Assembly (NCBI GenBank): GCA_964639895.1
Contig: CAZXEJ010000045.1
Span: forward strand, 1 to 17,780
Direction of reading: 5' to 3'
DNA: 17,780 nucleotides
From: CAZXEJ01 sp964639895
GTDB taxonomy: Bacteria > Desulfobacterota_D > UBA1144 > Nemesobacterales > JADFKM01
A program made the position numbers and the translations under genes. The notes below the pieces were generated by a model, which saw only the letters and a program-made list of their open reading frames with translations, was not told where the DNA came from and did no database searches. Positions 1 to 8,500 of this stretch are shown here, piece after piece. Numbering within the stretch: position 1 is the stretch's first letter; every line of letters begins with the position of its first letter.

Positions 1-69
1 GTGTATGCTCGGGTTTGAGTCGAATCGTTGGGTTGTGTTCAATTATTAAACCCTCGTGTTAGAAAAAAA

Positions 70-109
70 TTGTTTTGCGCTAAAAAAAATGCTAAATTAG
101 CTGTACAAT
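70..109 (+). promoter_or_regulatory. Putative promoter of the pilMNOPQ operon
   Basis: An AT-rich island in GC-rich DNA lies just upstream of pilM. Two readings are possible: TTGTTT (70-75) with TAAATT (93-98) at 17-base spacing, or a TACAAT -10 box at 104-109 with no clear -35. The heptamer GTACAAT (103-109) also occurs just upstream of the acyl-CoA dehydrogenase and rnr genes. A perfect 5-bp inverted repeat, GCTAA-A-TTAGC (91-101), overlaps the region and could be an operator. No sigma-54 -24/-12 pair was seen. Confidence 0.45.
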
Positions 110-130
110 TTCATAGAACGGCATTCTCTC

Positions 131-136
131 AAGGAG
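131..136 (+). promoter_or_regulatory. Ribosome binding site that decides the pilM start
   Basis: AAGGAG lies 9 bases before the GTG at 146 but only 3 bases before the in-frame GTG at 140. Normal spacing therefore favours 146. That start also gives the N-terminus MFGLGERKG, which looks like typical PilM N-termini. Confidence 0.7.
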
Positions 137-145
137 TCAGTGGAA

Positions 146-1201
146 GTGTTTGGGCTGGGTGAAAGGAAAGGGGTCATAGGCCTTGATATAGGCTCGAGCT
201 CCATCAAGGTCGCAGAGCTCAAGGAGACCAGAGGCGGCTACAGGCTGGTCAACCTAGGCGAGGCTTATCTGCCCCCCGACGCCATCGTCAACAAGACGAT
301 CGTAGATCCCGAGAAAGTTGTACAGACCATCTCCGATCTCGTCCGCGACCTACGCGTGAAGACAAAGCGCGTGGTGATATCCCTTGCCGGCCACTCCATA
401 AACATCAAAAAGGTGAGCCTTCCCTTCATGGAAGAGGACGAGCTCAAGGAAGCCATCCCGTGGGAGCTCGAGCAGTACATCCCCCATAGCATCAACGACG
501 TCAACTACGACTTCCAGATTCTGCCGGGCGAGAACGCCGAGGGGAAGATGGACGTCCTCATCGTAGCGGCGAAGAAGGACGTTGCCGAGACCTACGTGGA
601 CATCGTCACGGAGGCCGGACTGGAGCCGGTCATCCTGGACGTCGACGTGTTCGCCCTCGAGAACCTCTACGATCTCAACTACACGCAGTCGGGCGAGGTG
701 GTGGCGCTGGCCAACATCGGTGCGGCCGTCACCAACATAAACATCGTAAAGGACGGCGTCTCCATATTCACCAGGGACGTGACCACGGGCGGAGTGCAGT
801 TCACCGACCTGCTGGTCAACGAGTTCAACGTCGACTACGAAGAGGCCGAGAGGATGAAGTTTCTCATCACGTCGGGCGACGACCTCCCCCCCGAGCTGAT
901 ACGTCTGGCCCGGGACTTCGTCGACTCTGTCAGCAACGAGATAAAGCGAACGATAGAGTTCTTTTCCAAGACCCTGTGGAAGGGTAACGTGGACAGAATA
1001 GTTCTTTCGGGCGGCTCGGCCAAGATACCCTACTTCGTCGACACGCTGCGCGAGATGACGGGTGCCGAGGTGGAGATGATGGAGCCGTTCCGGGCCATCT
1101 CCTACAGCGAGTCGGAGTTCGACCCCGAGTACATAAACGACGTGGGTCCGAAGATGAGCGTGGCTTTGGGCCTTGCCTTGAGGAGGGTGGGCGACAAGTG
1201 A
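146..1201 (+). CDS. pilM: Type IV pilus assembly protein PilM (actin-like ATPase)
   Basis: PilM is a cytoplasmic actin/FtsA-fold protein. It binds nucleotide and the N-terminal tail of PilN, linking the pilus motor platform to the PilN/PilO/PilP frame. Visible here are the N-terminal phosphate-1 motif GLDIGSSSIKVAEL (residues about 11-24), a second phosphate-binding stretch around ALANIGAAVTNINIV, and the C-terminal adenosine motif VLSGGSAKIP. The length, about 351 residues, is normal for the family. The start is a GTG at 146, chosen by spacing from AAGGAG; a GTG six bases upstream is the alternative. The stop overlaps the start of pilN by four bases (GTGA), implying translational coupling. 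It heads the operon pilMNOPQ. Confidence 0.95.
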   Translation: MFGLGERKGVIGLDIGSSSIKVAELKETRGGYRLVNLGEAYLPPDAIVNKTIVDPEKVVQTISDLVRDLRVKTKRVVISLAGHSINIKKVSLPFMEEDELKEAIPWELEQYIPHSINDVNYDFQILPGENAEGKMDVLIVAAKKDVAETYVDIVTEAGLEPVILDVDVFALENLYDLNYTQSGEVVALANIGAAVTNINIVKDGVSIFTRDVTTGGVQFTDLLVNEFNVDYEEAERMKFLITSGDDLPPELIRLARDFVDSVSNEIKRTIEFFSKTLWKGNVDRIVLSGGSAKIPYFVDTLREMTGAEVEMMEPFRAISYSESEFDPEYINDVGPKMSVALGLALRRVGDK

Positions 1202-1806
1202 TCAGGATCAACCTCCTTCCCCGTGAGGAAAAGAGAGAGGTCACCGGGCTCGGGGGCGTGTTGCTGGGTATCGTGGCCATCGTGGCCATGATAGCCGCCT
1301 TGGCCGTCGTCGACGTGCTCAAGACCCACGAGATCGAGGCCGCCGAACGCAGGCTCCGCAACATAAAGCAAGAGGTCAAGAAGCTCGAAGACATAAGGGA
1401 CAAGGTCGAAGAGTTCAAGGTGAAGAACCAAGAGCTCGAGGCCAGGATAAACATCATAAAGGTGCTCGAGGCCAACCGCAGGGGGCCGCTCTACGTGTTG
1501 GAGGCTCTCTCAGAGGCCATCCCAGGCAGGGCGTGGCTCGACAAGCTCAAGGAGAAGAGGTTCTACGCCACGCTCGAAGGGGTTGCGTGGAACGAGAAGA
1601 CGATTGCCGATTTCATGCGTAACCTCGAGGCGTCCCCTTACTTCGAGGACGTTCAATTGAGGGAGATCAAGACCAAGACCATTCGCGCGCTGCCTCTTAA
1701 GACTTTCAAGATTCAGACCAGGTTCAACTACGCTGCCAAAGCACAGAAGAAAGCCGGCACGACGGAGGCCGACGCCGGCGTGACCACAGCTCAAGGGGCG
1801 AACTGA
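1198..1806 (+). CDS. pilN: Type IV pilus assembly protein PilN
   Basis: PilN is a bitopic inner-membrane protein whose cytoplasmic tail docks into PilM and whose periplasmic part dimerises with PilO. The N-terminus reads MIRINLLP, carrying the conserved INLLP tail that binds PilM. One membrane helix follows at about residues 19-40, then a charged coiled coil at about 43-92 and a ferredoxin-like periplasmic domain to about 180. The last 25 or so residues form an Ala/Thr-rich low-complexity tail. The GTG start overlaps the pilM stop, with AGGAGG 11 bases upstream (1181-1186). At 202 residues it is of normal length. Confidence 0.95.
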   Translation: MIRINLLPREEKREVTGLGGVLLGIVAIVAMIAALAVVDVLKTHEIEAAERRLRNIKQEVKKLEDIRDKVEEFKVKNQELEARINIIKVLEANRRGPLYVLEALSEAIPGRAWLDKLKEKRFYATLEGVAWNEKTIADFMRNLEASPYFEDVQLREIKTKTIRALPLKTFKIQTRFNYAAKAQKKAGTTEADAGVTTAQGAN

Positions 1807-1807
1807 A

Positions 1808-2443
1808 GTGGACAAGTTTCAACAGCTCCTGGATGCCATAAACGACCTCTCCACCCAGGCCAAGCTCGGTCTTCTCGTGGCCGTGTTCCTCGTCCTCTGC
1901 GGCGGCTACTGGCTTTGGTTCTGGAAGCCCAAGGTCGAACGCTTGAACAGGCTCAAGGTGCAGATCCAGCGCGAGGAGAAGCTGCTCAACGAGTACAAGC
2001 TGATAGCCGACGAGCTGCCCGAGTTCGAGAAGCAGTACGCGTTGCTCACGCGCCAGTTCGAGATAGCGAGCCAGAAGCTTCCCACCCAGAGCGAGATCCC
2101 CGCCCTCATCGACAGCATCTACGGGGCCGTCAACGAGGCCGGCCTCCGCTCGAATGCGTTCACGCCGAAGGGCGAAGTGGTGAAGGAGATCTATGCCGAG
2201 ATCCCCATCGAGATGAGTGTCTACGGATCCTATGTGACAATAGCCAAGTTTTTCGACCGTGTCTCCAGATTGTCGCGGATAGTGAACATTCGGGACCTCG
2301 ATTTCAAGCGGCCGCGCGGGGCCGCCGACTCCACCGTGCTCGAGGCGTCGTTCACCGCCGTCACGTTCCGAATGATCGAGCAGCAGCAACAACCACAACC
2401 GCAAACGCAGAAGAGGCCGTCACGAGGGAAGCGGAAGCGGTGA
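1808..2443 (+). CDS. pilO: Type IV pilus assembly protein PilO
   Basis: PilO is the structural partner of PilN: a short cytoplasmic segment, one membrane helix (about residues 19-39, ending in an aromatic YWLWFW patch), a coiled coil (about 42-90) and a periplasmic ferredoxin-like domain (about 95-190). It forms the inner-membrane alignment complex and contacts PilP. The GTG start is one base after the pilN stop, and the upstream ribosome site is weak, so coupling to pilN is likely. The C-terminus is unusual: a run of Gln/Pro followed by a basic Lys/Arg tail (about the last 20 residues). This resembles no core PilO element and is probably disordered. Confidence 0.94.
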   Translation: MDKFQQLLDAINDLSTQAKLGLLVAVFLVLCGGYWLWFWKPKVERLNRLKVQIQREEKLLNEYKLIADELPEFEKQYALLTRQFEIASQKLPTQSEIPALIDSIYGAVNEAGLRSNAFTPKGEVVKEIYAEIPIEMSVYGSYVTIAKFFDRVSRLSRIVNIRDLDFKRPRGAADSTVLEASFTAVTFRMIEQQQQPQPQTQKRPSRGKRKR

Positions 2444-2459
2444 GTTCGCGGATTGAGCC

Positions 2460-2972
2460 ATGAGAGCAAAGCAGTTCCTGTCCTTGGTGTCGTTGGTCTT
2501 GGCACTCTTCGTCTTCGACGGTGCCGTCCTTGCCCAACAGGCGGTCCGGCCCCCGGCCGTCGAGGAAGGCATGGCGGTGCAGCAATCACCCGCACCGACC
2601 CCCCCGCCTTTCGATCCCAAGGGCATGCGCGACCCGTTCAAGCCGTTCATAAAACTGGTCCAGAAGAAGGCCCCCTCGAAGTCGAAGGTCAGCGCCAAGT
2701 ATCTGCCGCCCATAAAGAAGTACCCTCTCAACGAGTTTAGAGTAGTGGGCATCGTGTGGGTGGGTGATACGCCCAAGGCCATGGTGGTCGATCCTGAGCA
2801 GAACACCTACATGCTGGGGGTCGGCGACGAGATCGGCAACCAGGAGGGGCGTATAGTGGACATAAGAGACAACGGCATAATGGTCGAGGAGAAGCAGTAC
2901 ACCGAGGACGTCTTCGGCAAGATACACGAGAAGAAGATAAAGAGCGTCCTTGCTTTCGCTGAAGAGGAATGA
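2460..2972 (+). CDS. pilP: Type IV pilus assembly protein PilP
   Basis: PilP links the PilN/PilO frame to the N0 region of the PilQ secretin across the periplasm. The protein has an N-terminal hydrophobic signal or anchor (about residues 5-25, ending VLAQQ), a disordered Pro-rich linker, the family motif RDPFKPF (about 58-64) and a compact beta domain (about 85-165) with the GIVWVGDTPKAMV strand pair. In classical PilP proteins the N-terminus is a lipoprotein signal; here no cysteine is present, so it is either cleaved by signal peptidase I or stays as a membrane helix. At 170 residues it is of normal length. It lies 16 bases after pilO and overlaps the first possible ATG of pilQ. Confidence 0.9.
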   Translation: MRAKQFLSLVSLVLALFVFDGAVLAQQAVRPPAVEEGMAVQQSPAPTPPPFDPKGMRDPFKPFIKLVQKKAPSKSKVSAKYLPPIKKYPLNEFRVVGIVWVGDTPKAMVVDPEQNTYMLGVGDEIGNQEGRIVDIRDNGIMVEEKQYTEDVFGKIHEKKIKSVLAFAEEE

Positions 2973-3010
2973 TGCCAGAGAAGAAACCGTTTTCTCATAC
3001 AAAGTCACTA

Positions 3011-3016
3011 AGGAGG
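3011..3016 (+). promoter_or_regulatory. Ribosome binding site that decides the pilQ start
   Basis: AGGAGG sits 9 bases before the ATG at 3026. The longer reading frame opens at 2969 (ATGA overlap with pilP) but would add 19 polar and basic residues in front of the signal peptide, and has no comparable ribosome site. Confidence 0.75.
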
Positions 3017-3025
3017 AGAGGTGGG

Positions 3026-4933
3026 ATGCGAAACTCCTGGATATCCCTCATGTTGGCGGCGGCTGTCGTCCTCAGTTCGACCCCGGGGTTGCTCGAGATA
3101 GCGCTTACGTCAGCGCTGCTGGGTGCTCCGGCGGCCGGATACGGGATGGAGGCCGGAGAGGGTCTCCCGGCCCAGGCTGCTTCCGGCGGACAGGGCTCCG
3201 ACGCCACCGCCTCGCAGGGCCTTGTCGAGGAGAGCGGGGAGGCCGGCGGGCGCTTTCTCAACACCGTCGAAGACATAGGGTTCGAGGTGCTCGAGGGCGA
3301 GGGTATCGTTACTATAAGCACCACCGCTCCGGTGAGCTACGACGTGTTCGAGCAGGACCCTTCGCGCGTGGGGATAAAGCTCGAGAACGTGTTCCTTCCC
3401 GAAGAGTACCGCGTATCGCGCGACGTCTCCGATTTCGCAAGCCAGATAAACTTCATCTCCTCCTTCCCCGACCCGGCCAACGAGCGGGACGTGCTCGTGG
3501 TCGTAGAGCTCAAGGAGCCCACCGACTACACCGTCTCCCAGGACGAAAACCACCTCATCCTCACCGTGAGTGCCGAGCCCAAGTCGAAGCGCCAGATAGC
3601 CGAGGAGGCCGGCCGCGAGGAGCTCTGGCCCTTCGATTTCCGTTACTCCACGGGCCCTGGCACAAAAAAGAAGGTCTACAAGGGACAGCTGGTATCGTTC
3701 GACTTCAAGGACGCCGACGTCAGAGACGTCCTGCGCATACTGGCCGACATAAGCGGATTCAACTTCGTGGTGTCCCGCGGCGTGGCCGGCACGGTGACGC
3801 TCAAGCTTGTCAACGTCCCCTGGGATCAGGCGCTCGACATAATACTCGAGGACCAGGGCCTGGGTGCCGAGGTCGAGGGCAACGTCATAAAGATAGCCAC
3901 CCTCGAGGCGCTCCAGCAGCGCCAGCGTCTTCTGGAGCGGACTCGCAAATCCAAGGAGGCCGTCGAGCCTCTTGAGACGAAACAGATTTTCGCCAACTAC
4001 GCCGACGCCGAGGAGGTCGAGCCGCTGGTGGAGCCGCTCTTGAGCGACAGGGGAGAGATAAAGATCGACAAGCGTACCAACAGCCTGCTGGTGACCGACA
4101 CTGCGACCAGGATAAAGCAGATCGAGGAGATCATAAAGAGCCTCGACAGCCGCACGCCCCAGGTGCTCATCGAGGCGCGCATCGTGCAGGCGACCCTCGA
4201 TTTCACCCGTGAGCTGGGCGTACAGTGGGGGACCAACTACAGGGCTACGGCCGCAACCGGCAACCCCACGGGTGCGTTCTTCCCCTCGAGCGTCGAGGTA
4301 GGCGGCGTGGGGGTGGGCAACCCGGGACCCTTCGGCACCATAGGCGACAACTTCATCGTCGATCTGCCTGCGGCCGTAGGCCAGGGGTCCGGCGGCGCGT
4401 TGGGCATAGTGCTGGGCAGCATCACGGGCGCCTTCGACCTGGACATCCGTCTCTCGGCGCTCGAAGAGAGGGGCGAAGGCCGCATACTGTCCTCGCCCAA
4501 GGTGCTCACCCTCGACAACCAGCCGGCCCGCGTCGAGCAGGGAACCTCCATACCGTTCCTCAGCGTCTCGGCGGCCGGCACGCAGACGCAGTTCGTCGAC
4601 GCCACGCTCAGGCTCGAGGTGACGCCCCATGTGACCAACGACGACAGGATCAACATGGTCATCAAGGTGACCGACAACGCGCCGGATCCCTCGATCACCG
4701 GCGCCAACGGTACGCCCGCAATCCGTAGGAACGAGGCCGAGACCCAGGTGCTCGCCCAGGACGGCGAGACTATAGTGATAGGGGGCATCTTCACCCGTAC
4801 GCTGACGGACAACCTCTCCGGGGTGCCGTGGTTCTCCCACATCCCCCTGCTGGGAGTCTTTTTCAGGAACACGAAGAGGGTCGATCAGAGGCGCGAGCTC
4901 CTGGTGTTCATAACGCCGAGGATTATAAGATAA
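3026..4933 (+). CDS. pilQ: Type IV pilus secretin PilQ
   Basis: PilQ forms the outer-membrane ring through which the pilus fibre passes. From the ATG at 3026 (635 residues) the order is: a long hydrophobic signal region (1-35), a low-complexity spacer, one AMIN peptidoglycan-binding domain (about 80-182), an STN/N0 domain starting at VYKGQLVSFDFKDADVRDVL (about 217-292), an N1 secretin_N domain (about 317-374) and the secretin pore domain from about 378 to the end. The pore domain carries the signatures VLIEARIV, SSPKVLTLDN and VPWFSHIPLLGVFFR, and ends in ITPRIIR, so the gene is complete. One AMIN domain is fewer than the two or more seen in some PilQ proteins. It overlaps or abuts pilP and is the last recognised core gene of the operon. 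Confidence 0.95.
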   Translation: MRNSWISLMLAAAVVLSSTPGLLEIALTSALLGAPAAGYGMEAGEGLPAQAASGGQGSDATASQGLVEESGEAGGRFLNTVEDIGFEVLEGEGIVTISTTAPVSYDVFEQDPSRVGIKLENVFLPEEYRVSRDVSDFASQINFISSFPDPANERDVLVVVELKEPTDYTVSQDENHLILTVSAEPKSKRQIAEEAGREELWPFDFRYSTGPGTKKKVYKGQLVSFDFKDADVRDVLRILADISGFNFVVSRGVAGTVTLKLVNVPWDQALDIILEDQGLGAEVEGNVIKIATLEALQQRQRLLERTRKSKEAVEPLETKQIFANYADAEEVEPLVEPLLSDRGEIKIDKRTNSLLVTDTATRIKQIEEIIKSLDSRTPQVLIEARIVQATLDFTRELGVQWGTNYRATAATGNPTGAFFPSSVEVGGVGVGNPGPFGTIGDNFIVDLPAAVGQGSGGALGIVLGSITGAFDLDIRLSALEERGEGRILSSPKVLTLDNQPARVEQGTSIPFLSVSAAGTQTQFVDATLRLEVTPHVTNDDRINMVIKVTDNAPDPSITGANGTPAIRRNEAETQVLAQDGETIVIGGIFTRTLTDNLSGVPWFSHIPLLGVFFRNTKRVDQRRELLVFITPRIIR

Positions 4934-4969
4934 CCAACGTCCGCTGTGCTCAACAGTGATGGAGGATGT

Positions 4970-5527
4970 ATGACGATGAGAAGAGAATTGGTAGCCATTT
5001 TGTTCCTCCCCCTTGCGGCGATGATGCTTCTTTTCACCTACGGGTGCGGCGACAATCCGCCTTTTGCTCCATTCGGAGCCACGGTGAGCATCCTCAATCC
5101 TCCGGCCGACATAACCCTGCCCTGCGGCACGCAAGAGGTGCTCGATCTTACGGCCGTGGTCGAGGATCAGGACGGCTTCCCACTCAACGACGTCAAGGTT
5201 GATTGGATGGTGAGTTTCGCCGGAACCAACTCGCTCGTCGAAGACACGGACGGTGACGGCATAGCCGACGCCCGTGCCATACAGCTCGTGGACCCCGACG
5301 GCTGCGAGGAAGTTGGGCTAGATTGTGCGCTGGTCGATTCCTCCCTCTACGCGCCCTTCGGGGCTTTCGTCGATTCGCCCTTCCTTACCAAGACCAGCAA
5401 CACCGGGCGCACGCGCGTGCTCATCATGGTGTTCGGTGATTTCCCCGTCGATCCGGCCAACGTTACGGTGTCCATCGGCACGGCCGTCGACGTGGCGGAT
5501 TTCCGTGTGACCGGTTGCGAGCAGTGA
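4970..5527 (+). CDS. Probable lipoprotein with Ig-like domain and one calcium-type loop, unknown function
   Basis: I do not recognise this as a named gene. From ATG 4970 it has 185 residues: MTMRR, a hydrophobic core (about 7-22) and TYGC with Cys26, an imperfect lipobox suggesting a lipoprotein. The body (about 38-185) looks like a beta-rich bacterial Ig-like (Big_1/invasin type) fold, with VSILNPPADITLPCGTQ leading into alternating strands. It carries one DTDGDGIAD loop (92-100) matching the DxDxDGxxD calcium pattern, and several Cys (52, others near 111 and the C-terminus) that could form disulphides. GGAGG (4961-4965) serves ATG 4970 (spacing 4) or ATG 4976 (spacing 10), so either start is possible. 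It begins 36 bases after pilQ with no terminator between, so co-transcription is likely. Its role in piliation is inference from position only. Confidence 0.8.
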   Translation: MTMRRELVAILFLPLAAMMLLFTYGCGDNPPFAPFGATVSILNPPADITLPCGTQEVLDLTAVVEDQDGFPLNDVKVDWMVSFAGTNSLVEDTDGDGIADARAIQLVDPDGCEEVGLDCALVDSSLYAPFGAFVDSPFLTKTSNTGRTRVLIMVFGDFPVDPANVTVSIGTAVDVADFRVTGCEQ

Positions 5528-5569
5528 ACAAAGTTTACGGAGGAACAGTAGAAAGTGAGAGGTCATGAT

Positions 5570-8500
5570 ATGGGAAAAAAGAGCAGTGGAATAGTACTGA
5601 GGATCGGGGTGTTCGTGGTACTGGCCGGGTTGCTTGTGTCTTTCGGCTACTCCTGCATAGAGCAGCGCACGGGCCAGCCCACGTCGTCCAACCCCATATT
5701 GGGCATCTTGGGCCTGTTCATAAACCCCTCGGCCATCTTCGGCAACGCCGCCGATACGGCCGAGATAAGGGTCGAGGGGAGCAGTTTCCCCGACAACTCC
5801 AGTGTGCAGTTCTTCGTGAGCGCCTCGTCCGATTCCCTTGCAAACGCCCCCTGCGTCTTCAACGCCCAGTCGGTCCTCCTGAACGGAAGGGCGCTGGCTC
5901 GGGTCATAGCGGTGAACACCACCGGCTCTCCTATCACCGCAAACGTTGCAGCCACCATCACCAACCCCACCGGCCAGAGCCAGAGCCGCTTCGGACAGAT
6001 CACGATAAATTCCACCACCTTCGTTCCTGAGTCGAGCGCTCTTTCCCTGAACGTGGACGATACCCTGCTGCTCGAGGTGAAGTTCGTCTCAACCGGCGTG
6101 CCCGACGGAACCGTGGTGACGTTTTCCCTCTCGGACGCCACCCTCGGTACGGTGCCGCCCACCGGCGTGATTGGAGGCGGTACCGTGACCATACAGTACC
6201 AGGCCACACCCGCCACTTCGGGCATCCAGGTACTCACGGCGACGATCGTCCTTCCCGACCCGGCCGCGGTGGCCCCCGGCTGCCCAAGTGTGCCGGCCTC
6301 GTTGAGAACGCTCGTGGCCACGGTCACCATAACGCAGAGCTCTCCCACCACGGAGCCCGAGCAGCTGTGTAACGACGGGCTCGACAACGAAGGCGACGGC
6401 TTGATCGACTGCGCCGATCCCGATTGCGACGGCAAGATAGGAGGGCCGCTTGCGACCAACCTCTGCGAGACGGCTGGAGAGACCACATGTAACGACGGTT
6501 TTGACAACGACGGAGACGGGCTGGTGGACTGCTCGGACCCAAGTTGCAACGGATCCGTCGGACCGGGTGGGTTCACGTGCCAGACCGTTGAGACCATATG
6601 TGACGACGGTTTTGACAACGACGTCGACGGTTTCACCGACTGTCTGGACGCAGACTGTGACGGCATAGCCGGATGCGTGTTCGGAGGCGAGGGGGGAGCC
6701 GGCGATTGCCAGGACGGTTTTGACAACGACGGCGACGGCTTCGTCGATTGCGCCGACACCGATTGCCAGAGCCTCTCCGTGTGCGAGTTCCCCGAGGCCA
6801 CGTGCGACGACGGGTTCGATAACGACGGCGACGGTTTCGTCGACTGTGACGATAGCGACTGCACGGGCGACCCGGCCTGTGTACCCGGAGTGGAGTCCGG
6901 GACCAACTGTGACGACCTCGTCGACAACGACGGCGATGGTGACACGGACTGTGCCGACACCGATTGTGCCGGGTTCTTCCGTTGCGAGATCCCCAACGAG
7001 ACCACCTGTCTCGACGGCTTCGACAACGACGGCGACGGCTTCACCGATTGTATCGACGCCGACTGCATTGGGACCGCCGTGTGCGCCTCAGCCAGCGGCG
7101 AGATCGCCGGAGGCAGTGTGGCCACGGCGTGTACCAACGGCGTGGACGACGACATGGACGGCCTCATCGACTGCGCCGATCCAGACTGTTCGTCGTTCTT
7201 CCGCTGCGAGACTACGGAGACCACCTGTAACGACGCCTTCGACAACGACGGCGACTTCTTCGTCGACTGCGACGACGTCGACTGCCTGGTCAGCCCGTTC
7301 TGTCCCTCGGCCACGACGGAGACCTCTTGTACGGACGGGGTGGACAACGACGCCGACGGGCTGATCGACTGCGCCGACAGCGATTGCACGGGCTTCCCCG
7401 GCCCCGACGGTGTGCCGTGCGAGTCACCTGAGTCGACGTGTAACGACGGCTTTGACAACGACGGAGACGGGCTTATCGACTGTCTTGATCCCAGTTGTAA
7501 TACCGTCGACGGGTGTGAGTTCGGCTCGGAGTCTACTTGTAACGACGGCTTCGACAACGATGCCGATGGGCTGATCGACTGCGCCGATCCGGACTGTAAC
7601 GGCGTAGCGGGTCCAGGTGGTACGTGCCAGCAGCCCACCGAGACCACTTGTAACGACGGCTTCGACAACGACGTCGACGGCAAGATCGACTGCGCCGATC
7701 CCGACTGTAACGGCGTCGGAAGCTGCGAGTTCGATACCGAGACGTCGTGTGACGACGGCTTCGACAACGACGCCGACGGTGACACCGACTGCGCCGACAC
7801 CGACTGTGGGGGCTTCTTCGCCTGCGGTGCTACGGAGATATCGTGTACGGACGGCTTCGACAACGACGGCGACAACTTCACGGACTGTCTCGACTCCGAT
7901 TGTATAAGCGACCCCGCTTGTCCTCCTGGTGCCGAGGTCTGTAACGACGGAGTAGACAACGACAACGACACACTCATCGACTGTGCCGACCCTGACTGCG
8001 ACGTGGGTCCACCTGCGGCCGGGCAGTGCAACATCCCAGAGAATGACGATGTAATCTGCCGTGACGGCTTCGACAACGACGGCGACGGGTTGGTCGACTG
8101 TGCCGATCCTGACTGTAACGGCCATACCGGGAACCCGTCGGATCTTACGGACCTTTGTGAGGCCGTCACCGAGACCACGTGCGATGACCTGTTCGACAAC
8201 GACGGCGACGGCAGCGTGGACTGCGCCGATGACGACTGTGCGTCCTTCTTCAAGTGCGAGCCCACGGAGACCGTGTGTAACGACGGCTTCGACAACGACG
8301 GCGACGGATTCATCGACTGTAACGATACTGATTGCGGTGTGGTTCCCATATGTCAGCCCATCGAGTTCTTCTGTGCCAACGGCATTGACGACGACGGCGA
8401 CGGCGATATCGACTGCGCCGACACCGATTGTGATGGGTTCGTACTGTGCGCCGATTCGGAGACGGGGCTTTGCACGGACGGCTTCAACAACGACGGCGAT

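Noticed and set aside
3110..5134. A 674-codon open frame on the minus strand across pilQ
   Set aside because: Its translation is a shadow of pilQ and its neighbour. pilQ has clear secretin domains, so the antisense frame reflects GC-rich codon bias.
5647..8349. A 900-codon open frame on the minus strand opposite the repeat protein
   Set aside because: It is a Ser/Pro/Gln repeat shadow produced by the biased repeat codons of the plus-strand gene, with no motif or ribosome site. The plus strand has a signal peptide and a recognisable repeat family.
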